The notes: generated by a model not told the origin, from the sequence alone. 64,000 nucleotides of DNA from Gemmatimonadetes bacterium T265 (GCA_019973575.1 BPUI01000001.1:2864342-2928341), one strand, 5' to 3'; positions 1-8,574 are shown, counted from the first letter of the stretch. Numbers and translations are program-made.

Positions 1-908
1 GCGCCGACGGTCGGGATGAACTTGGTGAGCGCGGTGAGCACGCCCAGCGCGAGCGCGGCGCGCACGTGCAACCCGAGCAGGATGGCGGTCGTCGCCACGC
101 CGAGGACCGCCATGGTCAGCAGCTGCGCGACGAGCCAGCGCCGGAGGGCGATCGCGACCGAGGAGAGCACCGCCGCCCCACGCTCGCGCCGCTTGGCCGG
201 CAGGAGCGCGAGCACGCCGCGCGCGTACTGGGCCGGGTCGACGGCGAAGTAGAGCGCGAGGAAGATCGCGAGCAGCAGGCCGGTGAACGCGGCCACCGTC
301 GCGCGCACCACGCGCAGCGGGTCGCCGTGCCCCGCGCCGGCCGTGCGGATCCGCTCGACGAGTCGCGCGCGCAGCGCCGCGCCGACTACCGACGGCGGCT
401 GCCCCGCCGTCGGCTGCCCGACGGTCGGCCCGGCCTGGGGCGGAGCGACGACGGCCGGCGCGGGGGTGACGACGACGGTGTCGACCCGGTCCGCGGGCGC
501 GGCCGGGGCGCCGAGCACGAAGCGGAGTGGCCCCGTGTCGTGCGAGGCGAGCCAGGCGTCGAGCTGCCCGAGCGCGTCGGGCACGCGCGCCTGGATCTCC
601 GCCGACTGCCGCCGGAGCGTGGGCGCGAGCCACGCCCCCACGCCGCCGAGCACCGCACACGCGCCGACGACGATGAGCGCCGCGCCCGCCGCGCGCGGCA
701 CGCGGAACTTCGCGAGCCGCTCGGCGCCCGCCGCGGCGGGCAGTCCGAACAGCACGCCGAGGAACGCGACGAAGACGAGGTCGCGCACCTCCCAGAGCCC
801 GAGCGCGAGGGCGATCACGCCGAGCGCCGCCGCGGTGGCCGCGGCCGCGAAGCGGGCGATGCGGAGCGTCCCGGGCGGCGCGGACGGGTCGCGCACGGGC
901 TCGGTCAC
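1..908 (-). CDS. AI-2E family transporter (3' end beyond window edge)
   Basis: A polytopic membrane protein of the AI-2E/PerM family (PF01594), whose members export small molecules or act as ion antiporters; the substrate here cannot be told. The first 302 residues are visible. Two hydrophobic segments lie near the N terminus (about residues 10-50), then a short segment, a Pro/Thr-rich soluble stretch and further long hydrophobic segments. The visible end reads LTALTKFIPTVG, matching the family's conserved FIPxxG region. The GTG start at 908-906 shares GTGA with the stop of the upstream membrane protein gene, so the two are probably co-transcribed. The C-terminal part lies outside the window. 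Confidence 0.8.
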   Translation of the reverse strand, partial: MTEPVRDPSAPPGTLRIARFAAAATAAALGVIALALGLWEVRDLVFVAFLGVLFGLPAAAGAERLAKFRVPRAAGAALIVVGACAVLGGVGAWLAPTLRRQSAEIQARVPDALGQLDAWLASHDTGPLRFVLGAPAAPADRVDTVVVTPAPAVVAPPQAGPTVGQPTAGQPPSVVGAALRARLVERIRTAGAGHGDPLRVVRATVAAFTGLLLAIFLALYFAVDPAQYARGVLALLPAKRRERGAAVLSSVAIALRRWLVAQLLTMAVLGVATTAILLGLHVRAALALGVLTALTKFIPTVG

Positions 909-1720
909 AGGATGTTGACGGCGCGCGCGGCGAGCACCGCGACGGTGGAGAACGAAATGAGCGACTGGAGCATCATCAGCAGCTTCGCCCAGCGCGAGAG
1001 CACGGGGGCGTCGGTGGGCGAGAAGGCGGTACTCGTGTTGAAGGCGAGGAACAGATAGTCCACGAACTCCGGGCGCCAGTGCACCGCGCGAGCGCCCGCG
1101 CCGCCGTCCGCGTCGAGCGTCTGCTGGGGGAAGAGGAACGCGCCGCGCCAGGCCGTGTCGCGCGGGTGCGAGCGCGAGCGCGCGTGCGGGCCGCCGGCGT
1201 CGACCCGCCAGTACCACGACGCGAAGACGAGTATGTTCGCGAGCCAGAGCGCCGCCGCGGAGCGCAGGAGTGTCTCCGGCGCCTCGGCCTTCGTCGGTAG
1301 CGCGGCGACGAGCCGGATCAGCCCCGCGACGAGCGCTGTCGTCATCACTCCGAGCATCGCCACGCCGAACGCCTGGTTCCACCGGCTCTGCCGCATGCGA
1401 TGTGCGACGACGGTGGGGACGAGGAGCACGAGAACGATCGTCGGCAGGAGCCACGGCGGCCCGAGCGTGAGCGAGCCGGGGAGCGCGAAGTAGAGCAGGG
1501 CGACGCCGACCACCGCGAGCAGCGCCGGCCACCGCGGTTCGTGCGGCAGCGGCTGCGGCTCGGGGTGCGCGGGCACACGGGTGGCGGGGTGCGCCGGCGC
1601 GTGCGGCGCGAAGTGCCGGGGGTGCGGGGCGAGGTGGGTGGCCGCCGCGACGTCCGGGCCAGCGGCGTCCGGGCTGGCGGGGGCCGAGCCGGGGGCGGGC
1701 GGGCGGGGAGGCGCGGACAT
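905..1720 (-). CDS. DUF1345-like integral membrane protein
   Basis: 271 residues. The first 60 are Pro/Ala/His-rich and probably disordered. Four or more hydrophobic segments follow, at roughly 64-84, 86-104, 115-137 and 150-167, with a last pair at 220-268. The C-terminal part (a Phe/Tyr-rich helix, then SPTDAP, then a helix ending in ARAVNIL) resembles the end of DUF1345 membrane proteins, where an SDxxxxS motif precedes a helix ending in xxVNL. Function is unknown. It overlaps the AI-2E transporter gene downstream by 4 nt. Its ATG is divergent from the gene at 1776, with only 55 bp between them. Confidence 0.6.
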   Translation of the reverse strand: MSAPPRPPAPGSAPASPDAAGPDVAAATHLAPHPRHFAPHAPAHPATRVPAHPEPQPLPHEPRWPALLAVVGVALLYFALPGSLTLGPPWLLPTIVLVLLVPTVVAHRMRQSRWNQAFGVAMLGVMTTALVAGLIRLVAALPTKAEAPETLLRSAAALWLANILVFASWYWRVDAGGPHARSRSHPRDTAWRGAFLFPQQTLDADGGAGARAVHWRPEFVDYLFLAFNTSTAFSPTDAPVLSRWAKLLMMLQSLISFSTVAVLAARAVNIL

Positions 1721-1760
1721 GAACGACCGCTGTGCGCAAGGATGACACCGCCGGCCTCTC

Positions 1761-1766
1761 TATATT
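1761..1766 (+). promoter_or_regulatory. -10-like box TATATT with almost no leader
   Basis: TATATT lies 9 nt before the ATG at 1776. A transcript starting 6-8 nt after it would have almost no 5' leader, and there is no Shine-Dalgarno sequence. The same arrangement recurs at several other genes in the window. No clear -35 is seen. Confidence 0.4.
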
Positions 1767-1775
1767 GCGCAACGT

Positions 1776-2927
1776 ATGCCCGCGTCCCGCCGTCGCTCGG
1801 CCCGTCGCGCCCGCGGCGGAGTCGTCGCCGCGGGCGCGACGGCCGTGCTCCTTGTCGCCGCGCACGCCCGCGGGCGGGCCGCCGGCGCGCGGACAGGCGC
1901 ATGGGCGGCCGACGCCGCGCCGGTCGCCGAGTTCCTCGCCGTCGCCGGCGACTCCACGTACTGGGTGACGAGTGGGCCGGGCGGCGTCCACGTCCGCAGC
2001 GCACCGCTCTTCCTGACGCGCGCGGGCGGCCGCCTGACCGACGTGTACGTGGTTGACGACGGCGTGCGCTTCGAGGGGGCCGAGTTCTCGACGGTGCGCG
2101 TCTACCGCCGCGATCTCCTGCGCGGCGATAGCGCGCTCGTCGTCGGCGACGACGAGGTGCCCGGCATGGCGGTCCGCTACGCCGCCGCCCACCCCGGCGC
2201 GCGCGCGCTCGACGACGATGAGGACGCGGAGTCCGAACCGGCGCTCGTCGCGGAGCACGCGGTCGGGCTCGTGGCCGTGCACGGGCCGTTCGTCACGCTC
2301 GACCTGCGCACGACCGTCGATGGGCCGGACGCCGCACACCGCGAGGACTTACGTCGGCACGTCCTCGACCTGCGCAGCGGGCGCCCCGCCTCCCTCGCGG
2401 CACTCGGAGCCGCAGACCCCGACGCGCTCGTCGCGGCGGGGCGGCGCGCGTTCGCCGCCGCGGTCGCGACGCTCGATACCCTGCGCCCGGCCCCCGCCGA
2501 CGACAGCGCGGGCACGCGAGCCCGCACCGCGCTCGCGTCGCTGCGCTTCGACCCGGACAACTTCGGACTCGTCGCCGTCGGGGGCGCGCCGGCCGTGCAG
2601 TTCGTCGCGCGCGGATCCGACACCGACGGCGCGGTCACGCTCGCGCTCGCGCCCGTGCCCCTGCGAGCGGCCGGCAGCGCCGACGCGGAGCCCGCGTGGT
2701 GGACGGCCGACGTGCGCCCGCTCCTCCCCACCGCCGCGCCCGACGCCACGCGGCTGCTCGCGCGCGTGCTCGGCGGGGCGCCCGACGCGCGGGCCGAGTC
2801 GCTCGTCCGCCTCGATCAGCCCCCGGCCGACCCCGCCCTCCGCCGCGCGCTCCGCCGCGCCTTCGACGAGAGCACGCTGGCGGGCGACGCCGTGACGACG
2901 AGCGTCGCCCTGCGCCGCCATTGGTAG
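1776..2927 (+). CDS. Hypothetical exported protein
   Basis: 383 residues; I do not recognise a family. The N terminus has five arginines followed by a hydrophobic stretch (GGVVAAGATAVLLVAAHA, about 14-31), which fits a Sec signal or membrane anchor. The mature part is rich in Ala, Asp and Arg. An acidic cluster (DDDEDAESE) lies near residue 148. The AVGLVAVHGPFVTLDL segment and the regular beta-like pattern after it suggest a soluble domain related to DUF3298-type exported proteins, but I cannot support that firmly. Codon use is normal for the region. It starts from a nearly leaderless ATG. Confidence 0.55.
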   Translation: MPASRRRSARRARGGVVAAGATAVLLVAAHARGRAAGARTGAWAADAAPVAEFLAVAGDSTYWVTSGPGGVHVRSAPLFLTRAGGRLTDVYVVDDGVRFEGAEFSTVRVYRRDLLRGDSALVVGDDEVPGMAVRYAAAHPGARALDDDEDAESEPALVAEHAVGLVAVHGPFVTLDLRTTVDGPDAAHREDLRRHVLDLRSGRPASLAALGAADPDALVAAGRRAFAAAVATLDTLRPAPADDSAGTRARTALASLRFDPDNFGLVAVGGAPAVQFVARGSDTDGAVTLALAPVPLRAAGSADAEPAWWTADVRPLLPTAAPDATRLLARVLGGAPDARAESLVRLDQPPADPALRRALRRAFDESTLAGDAVTTSVALRRHW

Positions 2928-2977
2928 GCGACCTCCTTCGGCAGACCACCTTCCGGCCGTCCACCACTCCGCCCGCC

Positions 2978-3541
2978 ATGTCCCCGTACGCCCCGCGCAC
3001 CCCGCGCGAGAGCCAGCACGAGACCTCCGAGCTCATGATGCCCCAGGACGCCAACAACATGGGGCACGTGTTCGGGGGCGTTGTCCTGTCGATGATGGAC
3101 AAGGCCGCTGCCGTTGCCGCCATCCGCCACGCGCGGGCGACGTGCGTGACGGTGAGCATCGACCGCGTCGACTTCCGCGAGCCGATCCACGTCGGGGACC
3201 TGGTCGTGATGAAGGCGAGCGTGAACCACGTCGGCCGCACCTCGGTCGAGGTGGGCGTGCGCGTCGAGGCCGAGGAGCTGACGAGCGGGCGGCGGCGGCA
3301 CACCAACTCGTGCTATCTCACGTTCGTCGCCGTCGACCGCAACGGCCGCCCGATCGAGGTGCCGCCCCTCCACCCCGAGACGCCCGACGAGGTGCGGCGG
3401 GCCGCGGCCGCCGTCGAGCGCCGCCGGCGGCGCCTTGAGGAGCGTGACGCCGAGGGCCGCCGCGACCGGCAGGACGCGCACGCGCCGGACTCGCAGGCGC
3501 CGGCCGACGCGCGCCCGGACACGCGCCCCACGTTCGCCTAA
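2978..3541 (+). CDS. Acyl-CoA thioesterase (hotdog fold, YciA/BFIT type)
   Basis: Predicted cytosolic thioesterase that hydrolyses acyl-CoA to free acid and CoA. 187 residues. The hotdog core spans residues 10-135: TSELMMPQDANNMGHVFGG, with the Asn and following GHVFGG typical of the active-site helix region; then the segment around SMMDKAA; the strand VTVSIDRVDFREPIHVGDLV; and NSCYLTFVAVD. The C-terminal 45 residues are a charged, Arg/Glu/Asp-rich tail. I chose the ATG at 2978 because the hotdog homology begins soon after it; an upstream in-frame extension overlaps the previous gene. The stop codon TAA lies in a GCCTAACG motif. Nothing in the neighbourhood identifies the substrate. Confidence 0.85.
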   Translation: MSPYAPRTPRESQHETSELMMPQDANNMGHVFGGVVLSMMDKAAAVAAIRHARATCVTVSIDRVDFREPIHVGDLVVMKASVNHVGRTSVEVGVRVEAEELTSGRRRHTNSCYLTFVAVDRNGRPIEVPPLHPETPDEVRRAAAAVERRRRRLEERDAEGRRDRQDAHAPDSQAPADARPDTRPTFA

Positions 3542-3550
3542 CGTTCCCAC

Positions 3551-3994
3551 ATGCCGCCCACCCCGCCCACCTACACGCCGGCGTCGGCCAACGCCGCGCT
3601 GCCCTACGTGCGCCGCGTCGTCGCGGACCTCGTGCGCGACCACGCCGACTGGCGCGCGAGCGTCGCCGCGCTCGCCGCGGTGGAGGCCGCGCCGGGCGGG
3701 GACCCCGACGCGCCCGCGCTCCGCCGCCGCGCCGCCCGGCTCGCCGACGACGTCCGCGCCGCGCTCGCCGACCTCGCCGCGCTCGGCGTCGAGTGCAAGG
3801 GGCTCGACGTCGGCCTCGTCGACTTCCCCGCCGTGGTCGACGGCGTCCCCGCCTACCTCTGCTGGCAGCTCGGCGAGCCGACGGTCGCCTGGTGGCACCG
3901 GCGCGACGCCGGGTTCGCGGGACGGCGCCTGATCGCCGCTCCCGAGGCCCCCGCGGTCGCGCCCGCCGTGCTCGGCCCCGAGGTGACCGCGTGA
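3551..3994 (+). CDS. DUF2203 family protein
   Basis: 147 residues, soluble. It follows the DUF2203 pattern: YTPASANAALPYVRRVV at the N terminus, a charged helical middle, then GVECKGLDVGLVDFP and a strand ending in LCWQLGEPTVAWWH, with GFAGR near the end. The biochemical function of DUF2203 is unknown. It is followed with a 4-nt overlap (GTGA) by a second small gene, so the two are probably co-expressed and perhaps functionally linked. Confidence 0.85.
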   Translation: MPPTPPTYTPASANAALPYVRRVVADLVRDHADWRASVAALAAVEAAPGGDPDAPALRRRAARLADDVRAALADLAALGVECKGLDVGLVDFPAVVDGVPAYLCWQLGEPTVAWWHRRDAGFAGRRLIAAPEAPAVAPAVLGPEVTA

Positions 3995-4296
3995 TCTTCG
4001 GCGCCAAGCGCGTCAAGCCGCGCGCCTACCGGTCGCCCGACGGGCTGACCTGGACCGTGACCGCGCGCGCCCCCGGCGCGAGCACCGTGATGGTCGTCTT
4101 CCTGCACCCCGACCGCTCGACCACCGAGCGCGACCGCTACGGCTGGTGGGTGAGCGCCGGCCCCGAGGCCCGCGACGTCACCGCGCGGCTCGGTGCCGCC
4201 GAAGTCCTCGCGTCGCTCAGTGACACGAATCTGGCCGACCTGTTCCGCCGCTCGATGCCGATCGCGAACAACGTCCCGCGCTTCGAGTCGGCGTGA
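3991..4296 (+). CDS. Conserved hypothetical small protein
   Basis: 101 residues with a GTG start that overlaps the DUF2203 stop by 4 nt. The N-terminal two thirds read as alternating beta strands (WTVTARAPGASTVMVVFLHPD and RYGWWVSAGPEARDVTARL), followed by a helical C terminus ending NNVPRFESA. No signal peptide or membrane segment. I do not recognise a family. Its separate existence rests on frame continuity, normal codon bias and the coupled start. Confidence 0.65.
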   Translation: MIFGAKRVKPRAYRSPDGLTWTVTARAPGASTVMVVFLHPDRSTTERDRYGWWVSAGPEARDVTARLGAAEVLASLSDTNLADLFRRSMPIANNVPRFESA

Positions 4297-4311
4297 CGGC
4301 GGGGGCGGGCG

Positions 4312-5256
4312 TTAGGCCACCCCTTCCTCGTCCGCGAACCGCACCTCGATCTCGGTGCCGTCGCGGGCCGCGACCGTCGCCGGGAACACCGAGCGCGCCT
4401 CGGCCTCCAGCTCGCGGGCGTCGCGCGAGTAGCGGGCCGAGATGTGGGTGAGGACGAGCTGGCGCACGCCGGCCACGCGCGCGACCGTCGCGGCCTCACG
4501 CGCGGTCGAGTGGCCGGTCTCGAGCGCGCGTGGCCCTTCGTCGTCCGCGAACGTCGCCTCGTGGACGAGTAGGTCTGCGCCCTGAGCGGCGTCGACCGTG
4601 GCGGCGGACGGGCGCGTGTCGCCGGTGATGACGACGGTGCGCCCCGGACGCGTCGGTCCGACGAGTGTCGCCGGATCGATCACGCGGCCGTTGTCGAGGG
4701 TGACCGGCTCGCCGCGGTGGAGGCGGCCCCACGCGGGTCCTTCCGGCACGCCGAGCTCGCGCGCGAGCTCGGGGTTGAAGCGGCCGCGGCGGATCTCTTC
4801 GACGATCGCGTAGCCGACCGCCGCCGCGCCGGCGTGCTCGACCGGGTAGGGAACGATCGCGTAGCCCTTGCGGCGGACCGGCGTGCCCGGCTCGACCTCG
4901 AGGCACTCGATCGGAAAGCCGAGTCGGTCGATGTTCCCGCCGCCGAGCGCGACGATCTGGCGGAGCGTGCGGGCCGAGCCGCGGGGGCCCCAGAGGCGGA
5001 GGCGTTCGGTACGTCCGCCAAGCTGAAGCGTGCGTGTGAGGCCGATCACACCGAGTAGGTGGTCGGCGTGGGTGTGGGTGAAGAAGATGTCGCCAAGGCC
5101 GAACGAGGTGCCGTAGCGCATCATCTGCCGCTGGGTGCCCTCGCCGCAGTCGACGAGGAACGTCTCGCCCTCGCGGGTGACGGCGACGGACGCGACGTTG
5201 CGCTCCACCGTGGGGCGGCTCGCCGCGGTGCCGAGGAAGCGCAGGGTGAGCGACAT
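4312..5256 (-). CDS. rnz: Ribonuclease Z
   Basis: tRNA 3' processing endoribonuclease of the metallo-beta-lactamase fold, 314 residues (usual bacterial length about 305-320). The zinc-binding motif HTHADH lies at 61-66. Also present are the conserved opening LRFLGTAASRPT, DCGEGTQRQ, the GDTRPS, HEATF and GHSTAREAA motifs, and LTHISARY near the C terminus. I chose the ATG at 5256 because the fold begins immediately with MSLTLRFLG. A TACATT box lies 8 nt upstream and no Shine-Dalgarno is present, so the transcript may be leaderless. The reading frame is open 28 codons further upstream, without conserved sequence. The stop is a TAA inside GCCTAACG. Confidence 0.95.
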   Translation of the reverse strand: MSLTLRFLGTAASRPTVERNVASVAVTREGETFLVDCGEGTQRQMMRYGTSFGLGDIFFTHTHADHLLGVIGLTRTLQLGGRTERLRLWGPRGSARTLRQIVALGGGNIDRLGFPIECLEVEPGTPVRRKGYAIVPYPVEHAGAAAVGYAIVEEIRRGRFNPELARELGVPEGPAWGRLHRGEPVTLDNGRVIDPATLVGPTRPGRTVVITGDTRPSAATVDAAQGADLLVHEATFADDEGPRALETGHSTAREAATVARVAGVRQLVLTHISARYSRDARELEAEARSVFPATVAARDGTEIEVRFADEEGVA

Positions 5257-5264
5257 GGCCAGGC

Positions 5265-5270
5265 AATGTA
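5265..5270 (-). promoter_or_regulatory. -10-like box TACATT before rnz
   Basis: On the minus strand TACATT followed by GC stands 8 nt before the rnz ATG. With no Shine-Dalgarno present, this fits a leaderless start, as at 1761 and 9487. Confidence 0.4.
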
Positions 5271-5326
5271 GGCGCGGCGGCCCGGGGTCTGCACCGCGCG
5301 CCGGCCCACCTCTTATCTCTGAGCCA

Positions 5327-6241
5327 ATGGCGAGCAGCACGCAGACCGATTCATCACAGACCGACCCGCAGGCGCACGTCGACGCGTACCCGACGAAGAT
5401 GCCGGCGCTGCACCAGGAGGAGCCCGGGCAGGAGCGTGACCTGGAGTTGAAGCCGCAGTTCGAGGCGCCGACCTACAAGGCCGCGGGCAAGCTCGCGGGG
5501 AAGGCGGCGCTCGTGACCGGGGGTGATTCCGGGATCGGGCGTGCGGTCGCGGTGCTCTTTGCGCGGGAGGGGGCGGACGTCGCGATCGTGTACAAGCCCG
5601 AGGAGCAGGACGACGCCGAGGAGACGCGGCGGCACGTCGAGGGAGCGGGGCGGCGGTTCGTCGGGATCGCGGGCGACGTCAAAGACCCGGCGTTCGTGAT
5701 CGACGCCGTCGAGCGCGCCGTGCGCGAGCTCGGGAAGTTGGACGTGCTCGTCAACAACGCGGCGCACCAGAAAGACAAGAAGTCGCTCGAGGAGATCACC
5801 GACGAGGAGTGGGACAAGACGTTCCAGACGAACATCTACGCGTATTTCCGGTTCGCGCGGGCCGCGCTGAAGCACATGGGGGAGGGGGCGGCGATCATCA
5901 ACACCGGCTCCGAGACGGGGCTGCAGGGGAGCAAGGAGCTGCTCGACTATTCGGCTACGAAGGGAGCGATCCACGCGTTCACGAAGGCGCTCGCGCAGAA
6001 CCTCGTCGAGCGGAAGATCCGCGTGAACTGCGTCGCGCCGGGTCCGGTGTGGACGCCGCTCAACCCGCAGAGCAGCGAGGCGGAGAAGGTGGCCGAATTC
6101 GGGCAGAAAACGCCGATGCAGCGTCCGGCGCAGCCGGAGGAGATGGCGCCCGCGTACGTGTATTTCGCGTCGACAGCCGATTCGAGCTACGTGACGGGCG
6201 AGGTGCTCGCGTTGATGGGTGGGCAGACGACGGCGGGATGA
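5327..6241 (+). CDS. SDR oxidoreductase (YhdF/YghA, general stress protein 39 type)
   Basis: NAD(P)-dependent short-chain dehydrogenase, 304 residues. A roughly 50-residue N-terminal extension rich in Gln, Pro and Glu (QTDPQAHVDAYPTKMPALHQ) is typical of the GSP39 subgroup. The cofactor motif TGGDSGIG is at 64-71, followed by VNNAAHQ and the catalytic Tyr208 and Lys212 in YSATKGA, after the Ser of NTGSETGLQG. The C terminus ends GEVLALMGGQTTAG. Members respond to general or ethanol stress in Bacillus; the substrate is unknown. A TTATCT box lies 8 nt before the ATG, which again suggests a very short leader. The next gene is also of stress type. Confidence 0.9.
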   Translation: MASSTQTDSSQTDPQAHVDAYPTKMPALHQEEPGQERDLELKPQFEAPTYKAAGKLAGKAALVTGGDSGIGRAVAVLFAREGADVAIVYKPEEQDDAEETRRHVEGAGRRFVGIAGDVKDPAFVIDAVERAVRELGKLDVLVNNAAHQKDKKSLEEITDEEWDKTFQTNIYAYFRFARAALKHMGEGAAIINTGSETGLQGSKELLDYSATKGAIHAFTKALAQNLVERKIRVNCVAPGPVWTPLNPQSSEAEKVAEFGQKTPMQRPAQPEEMAPAYVYFASTADSSYVTGEVLALMGGQTTAG

Positions 6242-6386
6242 ACGTGTGTACGACCGCTGAGGCCGGCTGCGGCCCACCGTTTGCGACACAAGCTTTTGCA
6301 ACGGCAGTGCTACAGAGGGAAAGGCGGAGGTCGGTGAGGCGCTGGCCTTCGGGAGCGGTTTACGCAGGCGACGAGGGAGGCTCATC

Positions 6387-6734
6387 ATGGCGACGACGAT
6401 GACTGGAGACGCCGCGGCGCACGGGCACGCGGAGCAGGGCGGGTCGACGAGCGCGGGGAAGAGCCGCCGCGGGTTCGCGTCGATGGATCGGACGCGGCAG
6501 CGCGAGATCGCGAGCAAGGGCGGTCGTGCGGCGCACGCGAAGGGAACGGCGCACGAGTGGAGTTCGGACGAAGCGCGGACGGCGGGCCAGAAGGGCGGCA
6601 TCGTCGTCAGTCGCGACCGGACGCACATGGCGACGATCGGGCGCGAGGGCGGCGAGTCGCGGAGCCGGGCGAGCCGCGCGGCGCGCGGCGGCGACCGCGA
6701 GGTGACGCGCACCGTGGCGCGCGACGACGCGTGA
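6387..6734 (+). CDS. KGG-repeat stress-type protein
   Basis: 115 residues, hydrophilic, with no membrane segment. It has the con-10/YciG 'KGG' motifs: IASKGGRAAHAKGTAHEWSS, then AGQKGG and IGREGGESRSR, each a short helix ending in Lys/Glu-Gly-Gly. Proteins of this type are abundant under general or stationary-phase stress in bacteria, but their molecular role is unclear. A good Shine-Dalgarno, GGGAGG at 6375-6380, stands 6 nt before the ATG, unlike the leaderless neighbours. The SDR gene upstream is a plausible functional partner. Confidence 0.85.
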   Translation: MATTMTGDAAAHGHAEQGGSTSAGKSRRGFASMDRTRQREIASKGGRAAHAKGTAHEWSSDEARTAGQKGGIVVSRDRTHMATIGREGGESRSRASRAARGGDREVTRTVARDDA

Positions 6735-6769
6735 CGGCGGGCCATCAGCGCCGGGAGTAATGACGGCGC

Positions 6770-6797
6770 TTGACGCTCGTCGGGTTCATGCTAAGTT
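6770..6797 (+). promoter_or_regulatory. Promoter of tRNA-Ala
   Basis: TTGACG at 6770-6775 and TAAGTT at 6792-6797, separated by 16 nt, precede the tRNA by about 58 nt. This is one of the two clearest -35/-10 pairs in the window. Confidence 0.6.
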
Positions 6798-6854
6798 GAG
6801 GGGACGACGACGGCTGCTCTGGTGCCTTCCGGCCGGAGCGGCCCGTTGTCGCGC

Positions 6855-6927
6855 GGGGCTGTAGCTCAGCTGGGAGAGCGCTGCAATCGCACTGCAGAGG
6901 TCAGGGGTTCGATCCCCCTCAGCTCCA
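6855..6927 (+). tRNA. tRNA-Ala(CGC)
   Basis: A full cloverleaf. The acceptor stem GGGGCTG pairs with CAGCTCC and includes the G3-U70 pair that marks alanine tRNAs. The D arm is GCTCAGCTGGGAGAGC. The anticodon stem CTGCA/TGCAG encloses the loop ATCGCAC, so the anticodon is CGC (reads GCG, a frequent codon here). The T arm contains GGTTCGATCC. The discriminator is A and CCA is not encoded. Confidence 0.97.
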
Positions 6928-7059
6928 TCCGAATCCCGGTTACCGGGGTAGGACTGTAATCGTTTGTGTTCGTTGCCCGCCGCCGTTCGGTAGGACGGAG
7001 AGTTCCAATGACGGCGTGCGCGGCACGAACTCCGCCGGAGAATGGATTCGACGGCGTAG

Positions 7060-7090
7060 CGCCCCGCGCTCTTTTCGAGAGCGCGGGGCG
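7060..7090. terminator. Strong hairpin, likely bidirectional terminator
   Basis: A perfect 13-bp stem (CGCCCCGCGCTCT with its complement) and a 5-nt loop TTTCG, placed between the rightward tRNA-Ala unit and the end of the leftward lipoprotein gene. No long T tract. Confidence 0.6.
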
Positions 7091-7124
7091 TCGTGCGTTC
7101 GGGATCGGTCAGCGTGGGTAGGCG

Positions 7125-8429
7125 TCAGCGCGTGTAGGCCGCGTCGACGTCGGCGCGCAGGGCGCGGAGGACGTCGGCAAAGAAGCGATCCTCTTCCGAC
7201 TCGACCCGCGCGTCGAGGTCGGACATCGCCCGCGCGCCGATCGAGCCGAACCAGCGGACGAGCGTACTCTCCTCGACTGAGGTCTCGAACTCGCGGACGA
7301 GAAGGGTCGGGCCGGCGCTCGGGCCGGCGCCTGCGGCCGGGTCGCGGAGGGTGAGTGCGAGGTGCATCCCGGCCCCGGTGAACGGCCGGTTGAGCGCGCC
7401 GTTGATGAGGTGGCGCATGCCCAGCGGAATGTGCCAGCGCGGCGGGCGCCGCCAGTGGACGGACCAGCCGCGCTCGCGCCCGGTCCGGACGAAGGTGAGG
7501 TCGCCGACCAGTTGCTCCGCGCCGGTTTCGAAGAGGAGCACCTTAGTGAAGGCGTCGCTGCGGAGAAGGACGTTCTCGGGCAGCGGGCGCGGGGCGCCGT
7601 CGAGAGTCTGGAGTTGTCCGTCGCGCAGCCGGAGTCGGAGTTGCAGCGTGCCGCCGGCCGACCGCAGGTCGGCCCAGCGCGCGCCGCGTCCGTCCTCGAG
7701 CGCCATGCTCCAGCGCGTCCCGCCGACGTACTTGTCGACGTAGCGAGCGAACGCCGGGAGGCCGGCGGCGCGAAGTCGCTCGGGCCGCACGCCGAGGCGC
7801 AGGTCGACACGCGTCGTTCCGTCGCCGACCGTGGCGGTTTGGACGTCGTCGAGCGAGAAGAGGCGGCCGAGCGCGGCGGTGGTGCGCGGGAAGGTGGTCT
7901 GAAGTTCGGCGCGGACGGCCGGGGCGGGTTGCTCGAACCGGGCGAGGCCGGTGGTGAAAACTTCGGGGCCGGCCGCGGCGCGGAAGCGGCCGACGTTGTG
8001 CTCGACGCTCGTCGCCCACTGGTACGAGCCGTCGGCCGCGCGGGCGAGGCGGATGACATGGCGGCCATCGCCGAGCCGGTCGGGGAAGGGCGGGGCGGCG
8101 CGCGGGGTGAAGCGGTACTGACCGTCGACGACGGCGGCCTCGACTTCAAGGACGTGGGCGCCCTCGGGGGTAGTCGAGGTCCAGACGGCGTCGTCGTCGT
8201 AGACGCCGGACGGCGAGAGGGCGGAGCGGCTCAGCTTCTGGCGCGCGGTTTCGAAACGCGGGGCGCGTGCGACGTTGGTGAAGCGGTCGGCGAGGCTGGT
8301 GAAGAGGTCCGTGGCGCCGGCGCGGGCGGCCGCGGGCGAGGCGAAGCTCGTTGGCAGCGGGCCGGCGCAGGCCGCGAGCGCGAGGACGGTGAGTGGGGCG
8401 ACGCGGCGTGGGGACGGCAGGACGGGCAC
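7125..8429 (-). CDS. Hypothetical lipoprotein
   Basis: 434 residues. The GTG start at 8429 is preferred because it places a lipoprotein signal at the N terminus: VPVLPSPRRVAPLTVLALAAC, with LAAC as lipobox and Cys21 as the lipidated residue. The open frame continues upstream across the tRNA-Gln gene in antisense, which cannot be coding. The mature protein has many short hydrophobic/polar alternations and tryptophans (WRRPPRWHIPLGMRHL), suggesting a beta-rich secreted domain. I do not recognise the family. It is convergent with tRNA-Ala and divergent from tRNA-Gln. Confidence 0.7.
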   Translation of the reverse strand: MPVLPSPRRVAPLTVLALAACAGPLPTSFASPAAARAGATDLFTSLADRFTNVARAPRFETARQKLSRSALSPSGVYDDDAVWTSTTPEGAHVLEVEAAVVDGQYRFTPRAAPPFPDRLGDGRHVIRLARAADGSYQWATSVEHNVGRFRAAAGPEVFTTGLARFEQPAPAVRAELQTTFPRTTAALGRLFSLDDVQTATVGDGTTRVDLRLGVRPERLRAAGLPAFARYVDKYVGGTRWSMALEDGRGARWADLRSAGGTLQLRLRLRDGQLQTLDGAPRPLPENVLLRSDAFTKVLLFETGAEQLVGDLTFVRTGRERGWSVHWRRPPRWHIPLGMRHLINGALNRPFTGAGMHLALTLRDPAAGAGPSAGPTLLVREFETSVEESTLVRWFGSIGARAMSDLDARVESEEDRFFADVLRALRADVDAAYTR

Positions 8430-8439
8430 GGACCAGGGG

Positions 8440-8468
8440 TTGCGAGGGCTCCGGGGGACCGGTAGAAT
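8440..8468 (+). promoter_or_regulatory. Promoter of tRNA-Gln
   Basis: TTGCGA at 8440-8445 and TAGAAT at 8463-8468 with 17-nt spacing, about 33 nt before the tRNA. It overlaps the start region of the divergent lipoprotein gene. Confidence 0.6.
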
Positions 8469-8501
8469 AACCGGCCGCGCCGGAGAGGCGCGGCGTTGTG
8501 C

Positions 8502-8574
8502 TGCCCCTTGGTGTAACTGGCAACACGTCTGACTCTGGATCAGAAGAGTCCTGGTTCGAGCCCAGGAGGGGCAA
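8502..8574 (+). tRNA. tRNA-Gln(CTG), integration target
   Basis: The acceptor stem TGCCCCT pairs with AGGGGCA and the discriminator is A. The anticodon stem TCTGA/TCAGA encloses the loop CTCTGGA, so the anticodon is CTG. The T arm contains TGGTTCGAGCC. The 3' part, from the anticodon stem onward, is repeated at 19958-20010 and again at 21445-21484. The gene itself is intact, as expected when an integrated element carries in a replacement 3' end. Confidence 0.97.
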